NCBI GenBank assembly: GCA_905182285.1
Contig: CAJJAY010000012.1
Span: 186,001-250,000 of the forward strand
Length of the DNA stretch: 64,000 bases
Source: an uncultured Amylibacter sp.
GTDB taxonomy: Bacteria > Pseudomonadota > Alphaproteobacteria > Rhodobacterales > Rhodobacteraceae
Direction: 5' to 3'
Shown: positions 1 through 8,178 of the stretch, in pieces
Numbering within the stretch: the stretch's first letter is position 1
Layout: each line of letters begins with the position of its first letter
Made by a program: the position numbers and the translations under genes
The notes under the pieces: generated by a model
What the model saw: the letters and a program-made list of their open reading frames with translations, nothing else
What the model was told of the DNA's origin: nothing
Databases searched by the model: none

Positions 1-962
1 ATAAATATTGCATCTGGCGACTCTAAATCATTAAGCGCACTTGGCACAAAACCATCTATCAACTCGAGCTTGGGGACCCCTAGTGCTAATGCATTATTAG
101 CTGCATATGTTCTTCGATCTGCTCGTGGCTCAATGCCTATGGCCCTTGCATATCTTGCAGCCCGCATCCACTCAACAGCAACTGAACCACAACCACAACC
201 AACATCCCACAATAAAGCACCCCTCATAGGCATTAATTTAGCGACAGATGTAGCTCTTATTTCTTGCTTAGTCATTGTTCCATCACCTTGAAACAATTCA
301 TCGGCTAATCCCGGAACTCTAGGTAACATTGCAGCATCTTTAGCAGCAATACACTCCACAGCTAGTGTGTTAAATGCTGGAACTTCATACTGCCAAGTTT
401 CTGCCTTACCATCAAACCTTGCCTCATTCTCTCCACCCATTGATGCTAGTACAGTCAATTGTGATTTTCCAAAGCCTCGCTCAGTCAAAAAGCCTGCAAT
501 TTGTTTTGGGGTTTCAGCACCTGTAGTCAAAATCAATAACCGTTGATTAGGCTGGATAAAAGCAATCATCTGCTCTACTGGCCGACCATGAACAGTTAGT
601 GTTTCCAAGTCAGCCATTGACCATCCCATCCTAGCCGCTGCTAATTGAAAAGCTCCAACTTGAGGATGATATGAAATTTCTGATGGATCTATTTCACGTC
701 CGATTCTCGCTCCAACAGAATACCAAAGTGGATCTCCCGTAGCCAAAACAACAACTCTGTGACCTGACTTTGACTTTAGCAGTTCAATTAAAGCATCAAA
801 TGGGCTTGGCCAGTTAATTCGTTCCGCTTGGGAATTAATTAAATTTTGGTGCCTTGAGCCTCCAACAATTATTTCTGCAGCCTCTACAACTGCTCGGCTA
901 GCCGGCGATAGACCCTCGATTCCGTCTTCACCAATCCCCACAATATGCAACCAAACAGTCAT
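1..962 (-). CDS. cobL: Precorrin-6Y C5,15-methyltransferase (decarboxylating) CobL, 3' end cut by window
   Basis: Only about 320 N-terminal codons are inside the window; the reading frame runs off at position 1 without a stop. The N-terminal half is a CbiE-type SAM methyltransferase (start region VGIGEDGIEGL, then GDPLWYSVGARIG), and the C-terminal part enters a CbiT-type domain with the SAM-binding signature LLWDVGCGCGSVAVEWMR. This two-domain arrangement is the CobL enzyme, which methylates C5 and C15 and decarboxylates precorrin-6Y in aerobic cobalamin synthesis. The ATG at 962-960 overlaps the cobH stop codon by four bases (ATGA), so the two genes are probably translationally coupled in one minus-strand operon. 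Confidence 0.93.
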   Translation of the reverse strand, partial: MTVWLHIVGIGEDGIEGLSPASRAVVEAAEIIVGGSRHQNLINSQAERINWPSPFDALIELLKSKSGHRVVVLATGDPLWYSVGARIGREIDPSEISYHPQVGAFQLAAARMGWSMADLETLTVHGRPVEQMIAFIQPNQRLLILTTGAETPKQIAGFLTERGFGKSQLTVLASMGGENEARFDGKAETWQYEVPAFNTLAVECIAAKDAAMLPRVPGLADELFQGDGTMTKQEIRATSVAKLMPMRGALLWDVGCGCGSVAVEWMRAARYARAIGIEPRADRRTYAANNALALGVPKLELIDGFVPSALNDLESPDAIF

Positions 963-1609
963 AACGATATCTCTGGCAAACCTGCCGATAATGCATTTAC
1001 CGCTGCAGAAGCAATTGCTGACCCTCCCCGACGACCACGAAGGGCAATAAATTCACAATCACGTGGAGAGGCTACCAGTGTAGCTTTACTTTCAGCTGCA
1101 CCAATAAATCCTACAGGAAAACCAAGAATACATGCTGGTTTAGGGAAACCTTGGTCAATTAATTCTAAAAGGTGGAACAATGCGGTTGGGGCATTCCCAA
1201 TTGCTACTACAGATCCTTCAATATGAGGTTCCCATAATTCTATTGCGGCTGCTGACCTTGTATTTCCAATGGTTGTGGCCAATTCAGAAACAGCTGGATT
1301 ATTTAAAGTTACAATTACTTCGTTATTAGCAGGTAAATATCGTCGAATTATTCCCGCACCAACCATTTCGCAATCACATAAAATTGGAGCGCCATTTGCT
1401 AATGCAAAAGATCCAGCATTCGCAGCATTAGGTGAATAAGCAATTCTATCAGCAACCTCAATCATCCCACATGCATGGATTAATCGAATAACAACAGCCT
1501 GCATTTCTGGAGAAAACCTTGCCAGGTTTGCTTCATTTCTTACAGTAGCAAAACTAGCTGCATAAATAGATTTTGGATCACGTTCATAAGTTATCAATGA
1601 TCTAATCAC
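959..1609 (-). CDS. cobH: Precorrin-8X methylmutase CobH
   Basis: The 216-residue product has the length and sequence character of CobH/CbiC, which moves the methyl group from C11 to C12 of precorrin-8X to give hydrogenobyrinate. Family-like segments are the N-terminal PKSIYAASFATVRNEANL and the central ILCDCEMVGAGIIRRYL, followed by a glycine-rich region around GNAPTALFHLLELI. It sits between cbiX and cobL with four-base overlaps at both ends (1606-1609 and 959-962), which marks a tightly coupled cobalamin operon on the minus strand. No truncation or missing motif is visible. Confidence 0.95.
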   Translation of the reverse strand: MIRSLITYERDPKSIYAASFATVRNEANLARFSPEMQAVVIRLIHACGMIEVADRIAYSPNAANAGSFALANGAPILCDCEMVGAGIIRRYLPANNEVIVTLNNPAVSELATTIGNTRSAAAIELWEPHIEGSVVAIGNAPTALFHLLELIDQGFPKPACILGFPVGFIGAAESKATLVASPRDCEFIALRGRRGGSAIASAAVNALSAGLPEISL

Positions 1610-2691
1610 TTCTTTCGAGCAGACTCAGGGCCTAATGGATGTTTAGCTTGAGGATACTCAGGGTGAGAATGAGAATGATCATGTTGGTGGTCATGACTGT
1701 GACTGTGATCATGGTGGTGGTGGTCATGACTCATATCCAACCTACACTCGCCAGTACAAAAAGTTTCACAAAGCTTACAGTCTTCTACATTAGAACCAGG
1801 TGCAGATGCTCCTTGGCCTTCTACATGATGATGGTGACTCTCTTGTACAGATCCAACTTCAGATTCAAATCCTAAAACCTGTGTTCGATACTTGCACAAA
1901 GCACAATTTGGAGGGGGTATTTCACCTACCTGCTCAGTAATGCGCTCTGCAAAAGTTTCTAAAACCTTTGGATGATCGCCTAAATAGCCTGCTTTAATAA
2001 ATTGAATGTTTGGGTATTTATCCGCACATTTATCTGTAAAGCCATATATACGGTCTATTAAAATACCACTAAATAAAAAATATGGAAAAACTATCACCCG
2101 CTTATATCCTAATCGTGAAACGTGATCTAGGCATGGTTCAACTAATGGGAATGTGACACCAGAATAGCCAACTTCACACCACCCAAAACCCATACCTTCC
2201 CACAACATACGTGCAACTTTTGACACATTAGAGTTTGCATCAGGGTCTGATGCGCCTCGCCCAATAACCACTAATGCCGTTTCATGAAGATCCATTTCAC
2301 CATGTTTAATGTTTGCCGCATTTACAGCATCTTGAATACGACCAGCAGCGGCAGCAACCATTTTGGGATCAACACCTAATTCTCGGCCGTAATTAATATC
2401 TATGTTATGTTTAGCAGCATATGTATTTAAAACTGTTGGAATGTCATTTTTAGAATGCATGGCAGCAAAAAGCATGCCAGGCACAGCAAGTATCTTGTCG
2501 CAATTACTTTCTCGTAATTTATCTAGTCCATCTCTTATCAATGGATTAGCAAATTCCAAATATCCATATTCCATATTCCATTCAGGTGGTAAATATGGAG
2601 GTAACTTTTCAGCTAATGTTGCAAATTCATCAACGGCAGATTGACTGCGTGAACCATGGCCACAAATCATGACACCAATTTTATTTACCAT
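1606..2691 (-). CDS. cbiX: Sirohydrochlorin cobaltochelatase, CbiX type, with cysteine clusters and His-rich tail
   Basis: The 361-residue protein contains two tandem CbiX/CbiK-like chelatase repeats: the first begins VNKIGVMICGHGSRSQSAV, the second near ALVVIGRGASDPDANSN. A C-terminal extension carries cysteine groups (CALC at about 272-275, then CKLCETFCTGEC) and a run of alternating His and Asp/Ser at about residues 325-345. Long CbiX proteins are known to carry a His-rich region and an Fe-S centre; the tail is likely for cobalt storage or delivery. In the operon it would insert cobalt early into the macrocycle. It overlaps cobH by four bases and lies three bases after the stop of the upstream small membrane protein. 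Confidence 0.9.
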   Translation of the reverse strand: MVNKIGVMICGHGSRSQSAVDEFATLAEKLPPYLPPEWNMEYGYLEFANPLIRDGLDKLRESNCDKILAVPGMLFAAMHSKNDIPTVLNTYAAKHNIDINYGRELGVDPKMVAAAAGRIQDAVNAANIKHGEMDLHETALVVIGRGASDPDANSNVSKVARMLWEGMGFGWCEVGYSGVTFPLVEPCLDHVSRLGYKRVIVFPYFLFSGILIDRIYGFTDKCADKYPNIQFIKAGYLGDHPKVLETFAERITEQVGEIPPPNCALCKYRTQVLGFESEVGSVQESHHHHVEGQGASAPGSNVEDCKLCETFCTGECRLDMSHDHHHHDHSHSHDHQHDHSHSHPEYPQAKHPLGPESARKK

Positions 2692-2694
2692 AAG

Positions 2695-2913
2695 TTATGC
2701 TTCCTGTAATTCTTCTTCATTTTCTTCAACAGATTCTTCATCCTTTGAAGAATCTTTAGAATTCTCACGAATTCCCCAAGCTGCGGCAGCTGCTGCGGCA
2801 GCTGCTGCGGCCATCCCAATCCAATGACTATGACCTGCCAATTCAGGTAAATGTCCCCAGTGAGCAAATGCTGGGATTGGAATCAAACATAATAAAACTG
2901 CAAATAAACGCAT
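2695..2913 (-). CDS. Small membrane protein of the cobalamin operon (DUF6732-like)
   Basis: This is a 72-residue protein with an N-terminal hydrophobic signal segment ending in PAFA, then a histidine-containing stretch (HWGHLPELAGHSHW), a second membrane segment made largely of alanine, and an acidic tail ending EELQEA. Short proteins of this design lie next to cobalamin and metal-transport genes in Rhodobacterales (DUF6732, from memory). The histidines right after the signal peptide suggest periplasmic metal contact, perhaps cobalt; that is inference. It is the first gene of the minus-strand block (then cbiX, cobH, cobL). The alanine stretch is encoded by a 12-bp tandem repeat at 2781-2812. 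Confidence 0.75.
   Translation of the reverse strand: MRLFAVLLCLIPIPAFAHWGHLPELAGHSHWIGMAAAAAAAAAAAWGIRENSKDSSKDEESVEENEEELQEA
2781..2812. repeat. 12-bp tandem repeat encoding a poly-alanine membrane helix
   Basis: The unit CTGCGGCAGCTG is repeated 2.7 times without mismatch at 2781-2792, 2793-2804 and 2805-2811. It is in frame in the small membrane protein gene and codes for most of an 11-alanine run. The unit is a multiple of three, so copy change would lengthen or shorten the helix without a frameshift. Confidence 0.85.
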
Positions 2914-2932
2914 ATTACTTCCTTAATTACAG

Positions 2933-3151
2933 ATGAACGAAAAGTTGGCATTTAGCCTGACGATGTTGATGCTAGTTCCTAATTTGGGTCAACCGTGTAC
3001 AACACTTCTTTCCGGCCCTCTGGGGCTTCGTCACAATACATATAGATCAGCAACAATTCAGGCGCAACAGATTCGCGCCGGACTATTAAATGAAACCGAC
3101 CTTATTATTGTTTCCGCAGCACATATAGTAAGTTGCAAGACTTTTCATTGA
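2933..3151. other. GC-richer intergenic island with inverted repeats, function unknown
   Basis: The gap between the minus cobalamin block and the plus yqjG gene is much richer in G+C than other gaps in the window. It contains a perfect hairpin GGCGC-N9-GCGCC (about 3081-3099) and a second one, GCCC/CAGA/GGGC on minus (near 3015-3030). Both strands have short open frames (72 codons on plus, about 40 on minus), but neither looks like a family I know and neither has a good ribosome site. I searched by eye for the cobalamin riboswitch core (B12 box and its conserved segments) and did not find it. A structured leader RNA for the cobalamin operon, or the remnant of a gene, are both possible. Confidence 0.4.
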
Positions 3152-3201
3152 ACTTAATAGAAACTAATTGTTAAATAAAATTTAATTTAAAAGGTTTTAA
3201 T

Positions 3202-4176
3202 ATGGGCTTACTAATAGACGGAAAATGGGTTGATCAATGGTATGATACCAAATTAAGCGGAGGTAAATTTATACGCCAACAAGCAGGATTTCGCAATTGG
3301 ATAACACCAGATGGATCACCAGGCATAAGTGGAAATGGAGGGTTTAAAGCTGAAAGTGGCCGTTATCATTTATATGTTTCATTAGCGTGTCCTTGGGCAC
3401 ATAGAACTCTAATTTTTCGAACACTTAAGGAGTTGCAAAATCACATAACTGTAGATGTTGTGCACCCAGATATGCTCAATGAAGGATGGACGTTTGAACA
3501 TCATGGTTTAGCCAAAGGTGATAGTTTGTTTAATTCTAAATTTGCACATGAAATATATACCCAAGCAGATCCATCAGTGAGCACTAGAGTAACAGTACCT
3601 ATTTTGTGGGATAAAAAAACCAATACAATTGTTTCTAATGAATCTTCAGAAATTATTCGAATGTTCAATTCAGCATTTGACAATATTACTGGAAATATTG
3701 AAAATTTTTGGCCAATCAATATGCAAACAGACATAGAAAAAGTAAATTCAAAAATATATTCTGCGATAAATAATGGTGTTTATAAATCTGGCTTCGCTAC
3801 AACTCAGGAAGCATATGATGATTCAGTAACTGTTCTATTTGATGCACTTGACTGGGTTGAATCTCGGTTATCAAAAAATAGATATTTGATGGGAAATAAG
3901 TTAACAGAAGCTGATTGGCGTTTGTTCACTACATTAGTACGCTTTGACAGTGTTTATGTTTTGCATTTTAAATGCAATCGAAAACGTATTGTTGATTATC
4001 CAAATATTTGGAATTATTCTCGAGAACTTTATCAAGTTACTGGAATTGAAGAAACAACAGATTTTGATCATATTATACGCCATTATCATTTCAGCCATGA
4101 AACTATAAATCCAAATAGAATTATACCAATAAATCCAATAATTAATTGGACGGAACCACATACCCGTGATTTATGA
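3202..4176 (+). CDS. yqjG: Glutathionyl-hydroquinone reductase (Xi-class glutathione transferase)
   Basis: The 324-residue protein matches the Xi-class GST family (E. coli YqjG, PcpF). These enzymes remove glutathione from glutathionyl-hydroquinones by GSH-dependent reduction in the cytoplasm. The catalytic motif SLACPWAHRT places the active cysteine at residue 63, the expected position. The thioredoxin-like N-terminal domain is followed by an all-helical C-terminal domain containing the family-typical LTEADWRLFTTLVRFD. The start ATG follows an AAAAGG ribosome site. It stands alone between two cobalamin blocks; no functional link to them is evident. Confidence 0.93.
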   Translation: MGLLIDGKWVDQWYDTKLSGGKFIRQQAGFRNWITPDGSPGISGNGGFKAESGRYHLYVSLACPWAHRTLIFRTLKELQNHITVDVVHPDMLNEGWTFEHHGLAKGDSLFNSKFAHEIYTQADPSVSTRVTVPILWDKKTNTIVSNESSEIIRMFNSAFDNITGNIENFWPINMQTDIEKVNSKIYSAINNGVYKSGFATTQEAYDDSVTVLFDALDWVESRLSKNRYLMGNKLTEADWRLFTTLVRFDSVYVLHFKCNRKRIVDYPNIWNYSRELYQVTGIEETTDFDHIIRHYHFSHETINPNRIIPINPIINWTEPHTRDL

Positions 4177-4296
4177 TTTGTGATTATTTATAAATTTTTA
4201 AGCATAATATTTAAAATAAACTTCATTTGCTTACGAAAATAATTGCGTTCTATACCGTTTATGTGCAACCAAGTTTTCAAAAATGAGGATAGGCGC

Positions 4297-4668
4297 ATGT
4301 CAACAACCATTACTATCTGTCAAACCTGTAAGCGCGCAGATTGGAATGTAGAAACCAATAATAAAACAGACGGTGAAATGCTGGCTAATCTTATTGAAAA
4401 AGCTGCAAAGGATTTTCCTGAAATAAATCTTAGGCGACATTCGTGTTTAATGGGATGTGATTTTGCATGCAATGTGACAATCCAGAGTAAAAACAAATTA
4501 AATTATGTATTAGGCAATTTTACACCAAATATTGAAAATGCAGTAGGTATTCTCGAGTATGCAAAATTACATGCAGCTAGTGAAAAAGGTCAAGTACCAT
4601 ACAGGGAGTGGCCAAAAGTGATTAAAGGACATTTTCGCGCTCGACTTCCAACCCTGGATAACAATTAA
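4297..4668 (+). CDS. DUF1636 cysteine-rich, ferredoxin-like protein
   Basis: This is a 123-residue protein with an N-terminal pair of cysteines (TICQTCKRADWN) and a second cluster CLMGCDFAC, as in DUF1636 proteins, which often sit beside cobalamin genes. The layout resembles thioredoxin-like [2Fe-2S] ferredoxins, so a redox or metal-handling role in cobalamin synthesis is inferred; biochemistry is not known to me. I chose the ATG at 4297, preceded by GAGGA, over an in-frame upstream start at 4243 that lacks a ribosome site. The stop overlaps the next ATG (TAATG), indicating coupling to cobC. Confidence 0.8.
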   Translation: MSTTITICQTCKRADWNVETNNKTDGEMLANLIEKAAKDFPEINLRRHSCLMGCDFACNVTIQSKNKLNYVLGNFTPNIENAVGILEYAKLHAASEKGQVPYREWPKVIKGHFRARLPTLDNN

Positions 4669-5618
4669 TGTCAGATGTCAGAGATCATGGTGGTGGACTT
4701 GATATAGCCATCAAAGAGTACGGTAGCGTTCGCAATAACTGGATAGATTTATCAACTGGAATCAACCCAAATCACTATAGCATTCCAAAAATTCCTAATT
4801 ATTTTTGGAATACTTTACCAGATAGTGAAGCTCAAAACTCTATGTTAAAAACAGCACGCTTATTTTGGAATGTACCTAAAAATGCAAATATTATAGCTAG
4901 TTCTGGTGTATCTCAACTAATTGCAATTATGCCAAATTTGCTTCCAGCCGGTAAAGTAGAAATTATTAGCCCAACGTATAATGAACATGCAGCTGCATTC
5001 AAATCTAATGGGTGGAAGGTTGGAAGTAATGGAAATGTACGTATCTTAGTCAATCCAAACAACCCAAACGGTAAACACCACCCAATAACTGAAGAAGATA
5101 GCAATAATTATGATCTCATAATAATAGATGAAAGTTTTTGCGATGTTACTCCAGAAAAATCTTTAATTCATCTTACAAAACAAAAAAACGTTATTGTTTT
5201 AAAGGGCCTTGGTAAATTTTGGGGGTTGGCTGGATTAAGACTTGGGTTTGCAATTGCAGCGCCCGAATTAATTGAAAGTATTAATAAACTTATTGGACCA
5301 TGGGCAATTTCTGGGCCCGCTCAATTTATTGGTAAAGCAGCTTTATCAGATATAAATTGGATTAGTGATACTAGGTTAAAACTAAAGGTTAATAGCGAAC
5401 GGCTTGACCAAATCATGATAAGTCATAACATAAAGCCAATAGGCGGTACTAATTTATTTCGCCTGTTTGAGGTAAAAGATTCCAATAGAATACAAATTAA
5501 ACTTGCCAAAAGCTTTATTTGGACAAGAATTTTTCCATATTCAACTAATTGGCTTAGACTTGGCATACCCAAAAATGATATTGAGTTTGAGAGACTATCA
5601 AAAGCCTTAGAGGAATAA
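4668..5618 (+). CDS. cobC: Threonine-phosphate decarboxylase (cobalamin aminopropanol branch)
   Basis: The 316-residue protein is a fold-type I PLP enzyme of the histidinol-phosphate aminotransferase-like group. The PLP lysine lies in KGLGKFWGLAGLRLGFA, and the Asp/Tyr cofactor region is at NNYDLIIIDESFCD. In cobalamin synthesis this enzyme (CobC in Pseudomonas/alphaproteobacterial naming, CobD in Salmonella) makes (R)-1-aminopropan-2-yl phosphate from L-threonine phosphate. It overlaps the DUF1636 stop by one base and is followed directly by cbiB, whose product attaches the aminopropanol arm. This context decides in favour of CobC over histidinol-phosphate aminotransferase. Confidence 0.9.
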   Translation: MSDVRDHGGGLDIAIKEYGSVRNNWIDLSTGINPNHYSIPKIPNYFWNTLPDSEAQNSMLKTARLFWNVPKNANIIASSGVSQLIAIMPNLLPAGKVEIISPTYNEHAAAFKSNGWKVGSNGNVRILVNPNNPNGKHHPITEEDSNNYDLIIIDESFCDVTPEKSLIHLTKQKNVIVLKGLGKFWGLAGLRLGFAIAAPELIESINKLIGPWAISGPAQFIGKAALSDINWISDTRLKLKVNSERLDQIMISHNIKPIGGTNLFRLFEVKDSNRIQIKLAKSFIWTRIFPYSTNWLRLGIPKNDIEFERLSKALEE

Positions 5619-6536
5619 ATGAGCACTCTTGAAATTTTATTAATTGCCTTAATATTAGACTACTTTATTGGCGATCCAGATAAAGTATGGACAAAAATAC
5701 CCCATCCTGCTGTATTAATGGGAAACTCCATTTCATGGTTTGATAAAAAATATAACTTTGGTTCAGCTCGTAAAATCAAAGGTTTGATTACAATTTTTTT
5801 CTTATCATTAACTGCATATTTAACAGGGGCACTTATACATTTAATACCTGACTATGGAATTATAGAGTTAGTATTTGTTACTATACTCCTTGCTCATAAC
5901 TCACTTATTAAACATGTAAGAGATGTAGCTAAAGGACTTAATAGTAGTCTTAATGAAGGACGTAATGCAGTTGCGTGTATTGTAGGACGACAAACAAAAT
6001 CATTAGATGAGTCAAACGTTTCACGTGCTGCAGTAGAAAGTGCAGCTGAAAATTTTTCTGATGCTGTTATTGCACCAGCTTTTTGGTACATGCTTTTTGG
6101 GCTACCAGGTCTATTTTTATACAAAATGGTAAATACAGCAGATAGTATGGTTGGTTATAAATCAGCAAAATATTTAGAGTTTGGATTTGGCTCAGCTAAA
6201 TTAGATGATTTATTAAATTTAATACCTGCAAGATTTTGTGGTGCACTTATGTGTTTGGTTCATTTTTCATTAAAAAGTTTCAATGTCATGATAAAAGAAG
6301 CAAGATTTCATGCTTCACCAAATGCAGGATGGCCAGAGGCCGCAATGGCATCAATATTAAATGTAGCACTTTCTGGACCTCGTATTTATGATGGTAAATT
6401 ATCTGATGATGATTTTATAAATGAAACTGGCAGATACAATATGGAAAGAAATGACATAATTAATGCAATAAAAGTATTGAATAAATCTTGGATAGCATTT
6501 GTTATATTTATATTAATTTTAATAATTTCTTCGTAA
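5619..6536 (+). CDS. cbiB: Adenosylcobinamide-phosphate synthase (CbiB/CobD)
   Basis: The 305-residue integral membrane protein shows the CbiB pattern: the N-terminal DYFIGDPDKVWTKIPHPAVLMG, several hydrophobic helices, the conserved AVESAAENFSDAVIAPAFW and the C-terminal PNAGWPEAAMASILNVALSGP. It joins aminopropanol phosphate to adenosylcobyric acid at the inner membrane. Its ATG follows the cobC stop without a gap. It is the last gene of the plus-strand cobalamin block; nothing obvious follows for about 390 bases. Confidence 0.94.
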   Translation: MSTLEILLIALILDYFIGDPDKVWTKIPHPAVLMGNSISWFDKKYNFGSARKIKGLITIFFLSLTAYLTGALIHLIPDYGIIELVFVTILLAHNSLIKHVRDVAKGLNSSLNEGRNAVACIVGRQTKSLDESNVSRAAVESAAENFSDAVIAPAFWYMLFGLPGLFLYKMVNTADSMVGYKSAKYLEFGFGSAKLDDLLNLIPARFCGALMCLVHFSLKSFNVMIKEARFHASPNAGWPEAAMASILNVALSGPRIYDGKLSDDDFINETGRYNMERNDIINAIKVLNKSWIAFVIFILILIISS

Positions 6537-6931
6537 AAATTACAAATTTATTTTTAATAAAATTTACATAAACTATGTCAATTTTAGTTACTATAAACCT
6601 TTACTATTATAATTATCTACATTCATATTTAATATAAGTATCAATATGAAATTATTATATCTAGCAGAAAAGTTCGTTTAAACCTTTTATTTTTTGCAAA
6701 ATTTTAAGATTTTTTAATAAAAATTTTACTAATCGTTGCTAAATTGAACCAAAAATATGGGGTATTTAACAAAAATAACTATATTTTTAGGCTAATTATT
6801 GCCAAAACCCATAAAAATAAGGAAATATTGCATTTTTCGCTTGGACAATTTGTTTTTTAGACACAATATGTGCTCATAATATCATTACAAAACGGAATAT
6901 TTTGTATTCACTTAAACTTAAGGAGCAGCAA
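6537..6931. other. AT-rich intergenic region between cbiB and hup
   Basis: About 395 bases of very AT-rich sequence with no credible ORF. Its only clear content is the hup promoter near its end (6841-6869) and the ribosome site AAGGAG at 6919-6924. I see no riboswitch or hairpin terminator for cbiB. Confidence 0.6.
6841..6869 (+). promoter_or_regulatory. Probable sigma-70 promoter of hup
   Basis: TTGGAC (6841-6846) and CAATAT (6864-6869) are separated by 17 bases, close to the housekeeping consensus. The expected transcript would have a leader of about 55 bases before the HU start codon. Confidence 0.55.
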
Positions 6932-7222
6932 ATGTCTCAGAAACCAATGACAAAGACCCAACTAGTAGCAAACCTTGCAGAAGCAACTGGTAGCGATAAA
7001 GTAACAGCAAACAGAGCATTAGAAGCTTTAGCTGATATCGTCTCAAAAGAAGTCGCAGCAGGTGGAGCAGTAACACTACCGGGCCTAGGAAAATTTCAAT
7101 GTCGTGCACGCCCTGAGCGCATGGTCAGAAACCCTGCAACTGGTGAACAGTTCATGAAAGCAGCGGACAGAGTAGCAAAAGTAACAATCGCTAAAGCATT
7201 AAAAGACGTTATTAACGATTAA
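6932..7222 (+). CDS. hup: HU-family nucleoid DNA-binding protein
   Basis: The 96-residue protein has the HU fold: helical N-terminus (MTKTQLVANLAEATG), then the beta-arm region with the DNA-intercalating RNPATGE motif and the C-terminal helix ending KALKDVIND. The dimer bends DNA non-specifically and packages the nucleoid. The ATG at 6932 is preceded by a strong AAGGAG, so an upstream in-frame start at 6902 is rejected. The gene is monocistronic, flanked by its own promoter and an intrinsic terminator. The arm has QCRARPERM where many HU proteins have more arginine/lysine-rich sequence, as is common in this group. Confidence 0.93.
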   Translation: MSQKPMTKTQLVANLAEATGSDKVTANRALEALADIVSKEVAAGGAVTLPGLGKFQCRARPERMVRNPATGEQFMKAADRVAKVTIAKALKDVIND

Positions 7223-7269
7223 TTTTGTTGAAGGAGAATTTTCTCCTCGACGAAGTAAATTACATGATT

Positions 7270-7298
7270 AAGGTCATCTCATAGAGATGACCTTTTTT
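7270..7298 (+). terminator. Intrinsic terminator of hup
   Basis: A perfect 11-bp stem, AAGGTCATCTC / GAGATGACCTT with loop ATA, runs into TTTT. A smaller hairpin AGGAGAA-TT-TTCTCCT lies just upstream at 7232-7247. Confidence 0.9.
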
Positions 7299-7310
7299 AT
7301 TGAGGTATTA

Positions 7311-8177
7311 ATGGATATTAAATCAGGTCTTATGGGATTAGCTTTTGCACTCATCTGGTCAAGTGCTTTCACTTCAGCACGCATAATTGTTCAAGTGGCA
7401 CCACCGTTATCAATATCCGCTCTAAGATTTCTAATCGCAGGACTAATTGCCGTTGGAATTGCTTATTTACTAGGTCAAAGAGCAAAATTTAATCGCAAAC
7501 AGTGGCTTGGTATTATTATATTTGGAATATGTCAGAATGCTATTTATTTAGGTCTAAATTTCATGGCAATGACAAAAATAGAGGCTTCAGCTGCTTCTAT
7601 TATAGCCTCGAGCTTACCGCTTGTAGTTGGGTTTATTTTGTTAACAGTATTTAAAGAAAAGTTAACATTATTAGGATCTATAGGGCTGATCATAGGTTTT
7701 TCTGGTGTAATAATTATTATGGGATCTAGGCTATCCAACGGAATAAGTTTAATTGGTATTGGGCAATGCATAATTGGAGTTTTAGCATTATCAGTTGCAA
7801 CACTCTCTGTTAGATCTGCTTCAACTGGAGGAAACCTATTTATGGTAGTTGGCCTGCAAATGCTTATAGGGTCTGTATCTTTGGCTATTCCAGCTTTATT
7901 ATTAGAAAACTGGGATGTAAATTGGAATAAAACAGCATTATTAGCATTTGCTTATACAATAATAGTTCCTGGAATTATTGCTACATATATATGGTTTCTT
8001 TTAGTTGAAAGAATTGGCGCCACAAAAGCAGCAACCTTTCATTTTTTAAATCCATTTTTTGGAGTTGCTATTGCAGCCGTTTTATTAGGTGAAAAATTAT
8101 CTTACTTTGATATGCTTGGTGTTGTTGTAATTATGGCAGGAATTCTTGCAGTACAAAAATCAAAAATGAAGTATTAA
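7311..8177 (+). CDS. EamA/DMT-superfamily transporter
   Basis: The 288-residue protein has about ten hydrophobic helices in two EamA repeats (the first opens LMGLAFALIWSSAFTSARI, the second around GIGQCIIGVLALSVATLSV). Drug/metabolite transporters of this type usually export amino acids or metabolites; the substrate cannot be read from the sequence. I place the start at ATG 7311 (GAGG upstream), because the longer in-frame start at 7287 lies inside the hup terminator. Its stop is one base from the convergent aroC stop. Confidence 0.85.
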   Translation: MDIKSGLMGLAFALIWSSAFTSARIIVQVAPPLSISALRFLIAGLIAVGIAYLLGQRAKFNRKQWLGIIIFGICQNAIYLGLNFMAMTKIEASAASIIASSLPLVVGFILLTVFKEKLTLLGSIGLIIGFSGVIIIMGSRLSNGISLIGIGQCIIGVLALSVATLSVRSASTGGNLFMVVGLQMLIGSVSLAIPALLLENWDVNWNKTALLAFAYTIIVPGIIATYIWFLLVERIGATKAATFHFLNPFFGVAIAAVLLGEKLSYFDMLGVVVIMAGILAVQKSKMKY

Positions 8178-8178
8178 A

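Noticed and set aside
945-1226. Plus-strand 93-codon frame over the end of cobH
   Set aside because: It lies opposite cobH, whose motifs and tight overlaps with cobL and cbiX are clear.
1639-1875. Plus-strand frame with Met/Val-rich sequence
   Set aside because: It is the antisense reading of the His-rich tail of CbiX, where CAT/GTG repeats yield Met and Val.
3015-3045. SRP 4.5S RNA
   Set aside because: GGCCGGAAAGAAG on minus is reminiscent of helix 8, but the GGAAGCAGC core and the long paired arms are absent.
2933-3151. Cobalamin riboswitch before the cobalamin operon
   Set aside because: The B12 box and conserved core could not be found on either strand; only generic hairpins are present. 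Kept as an unexplained element.
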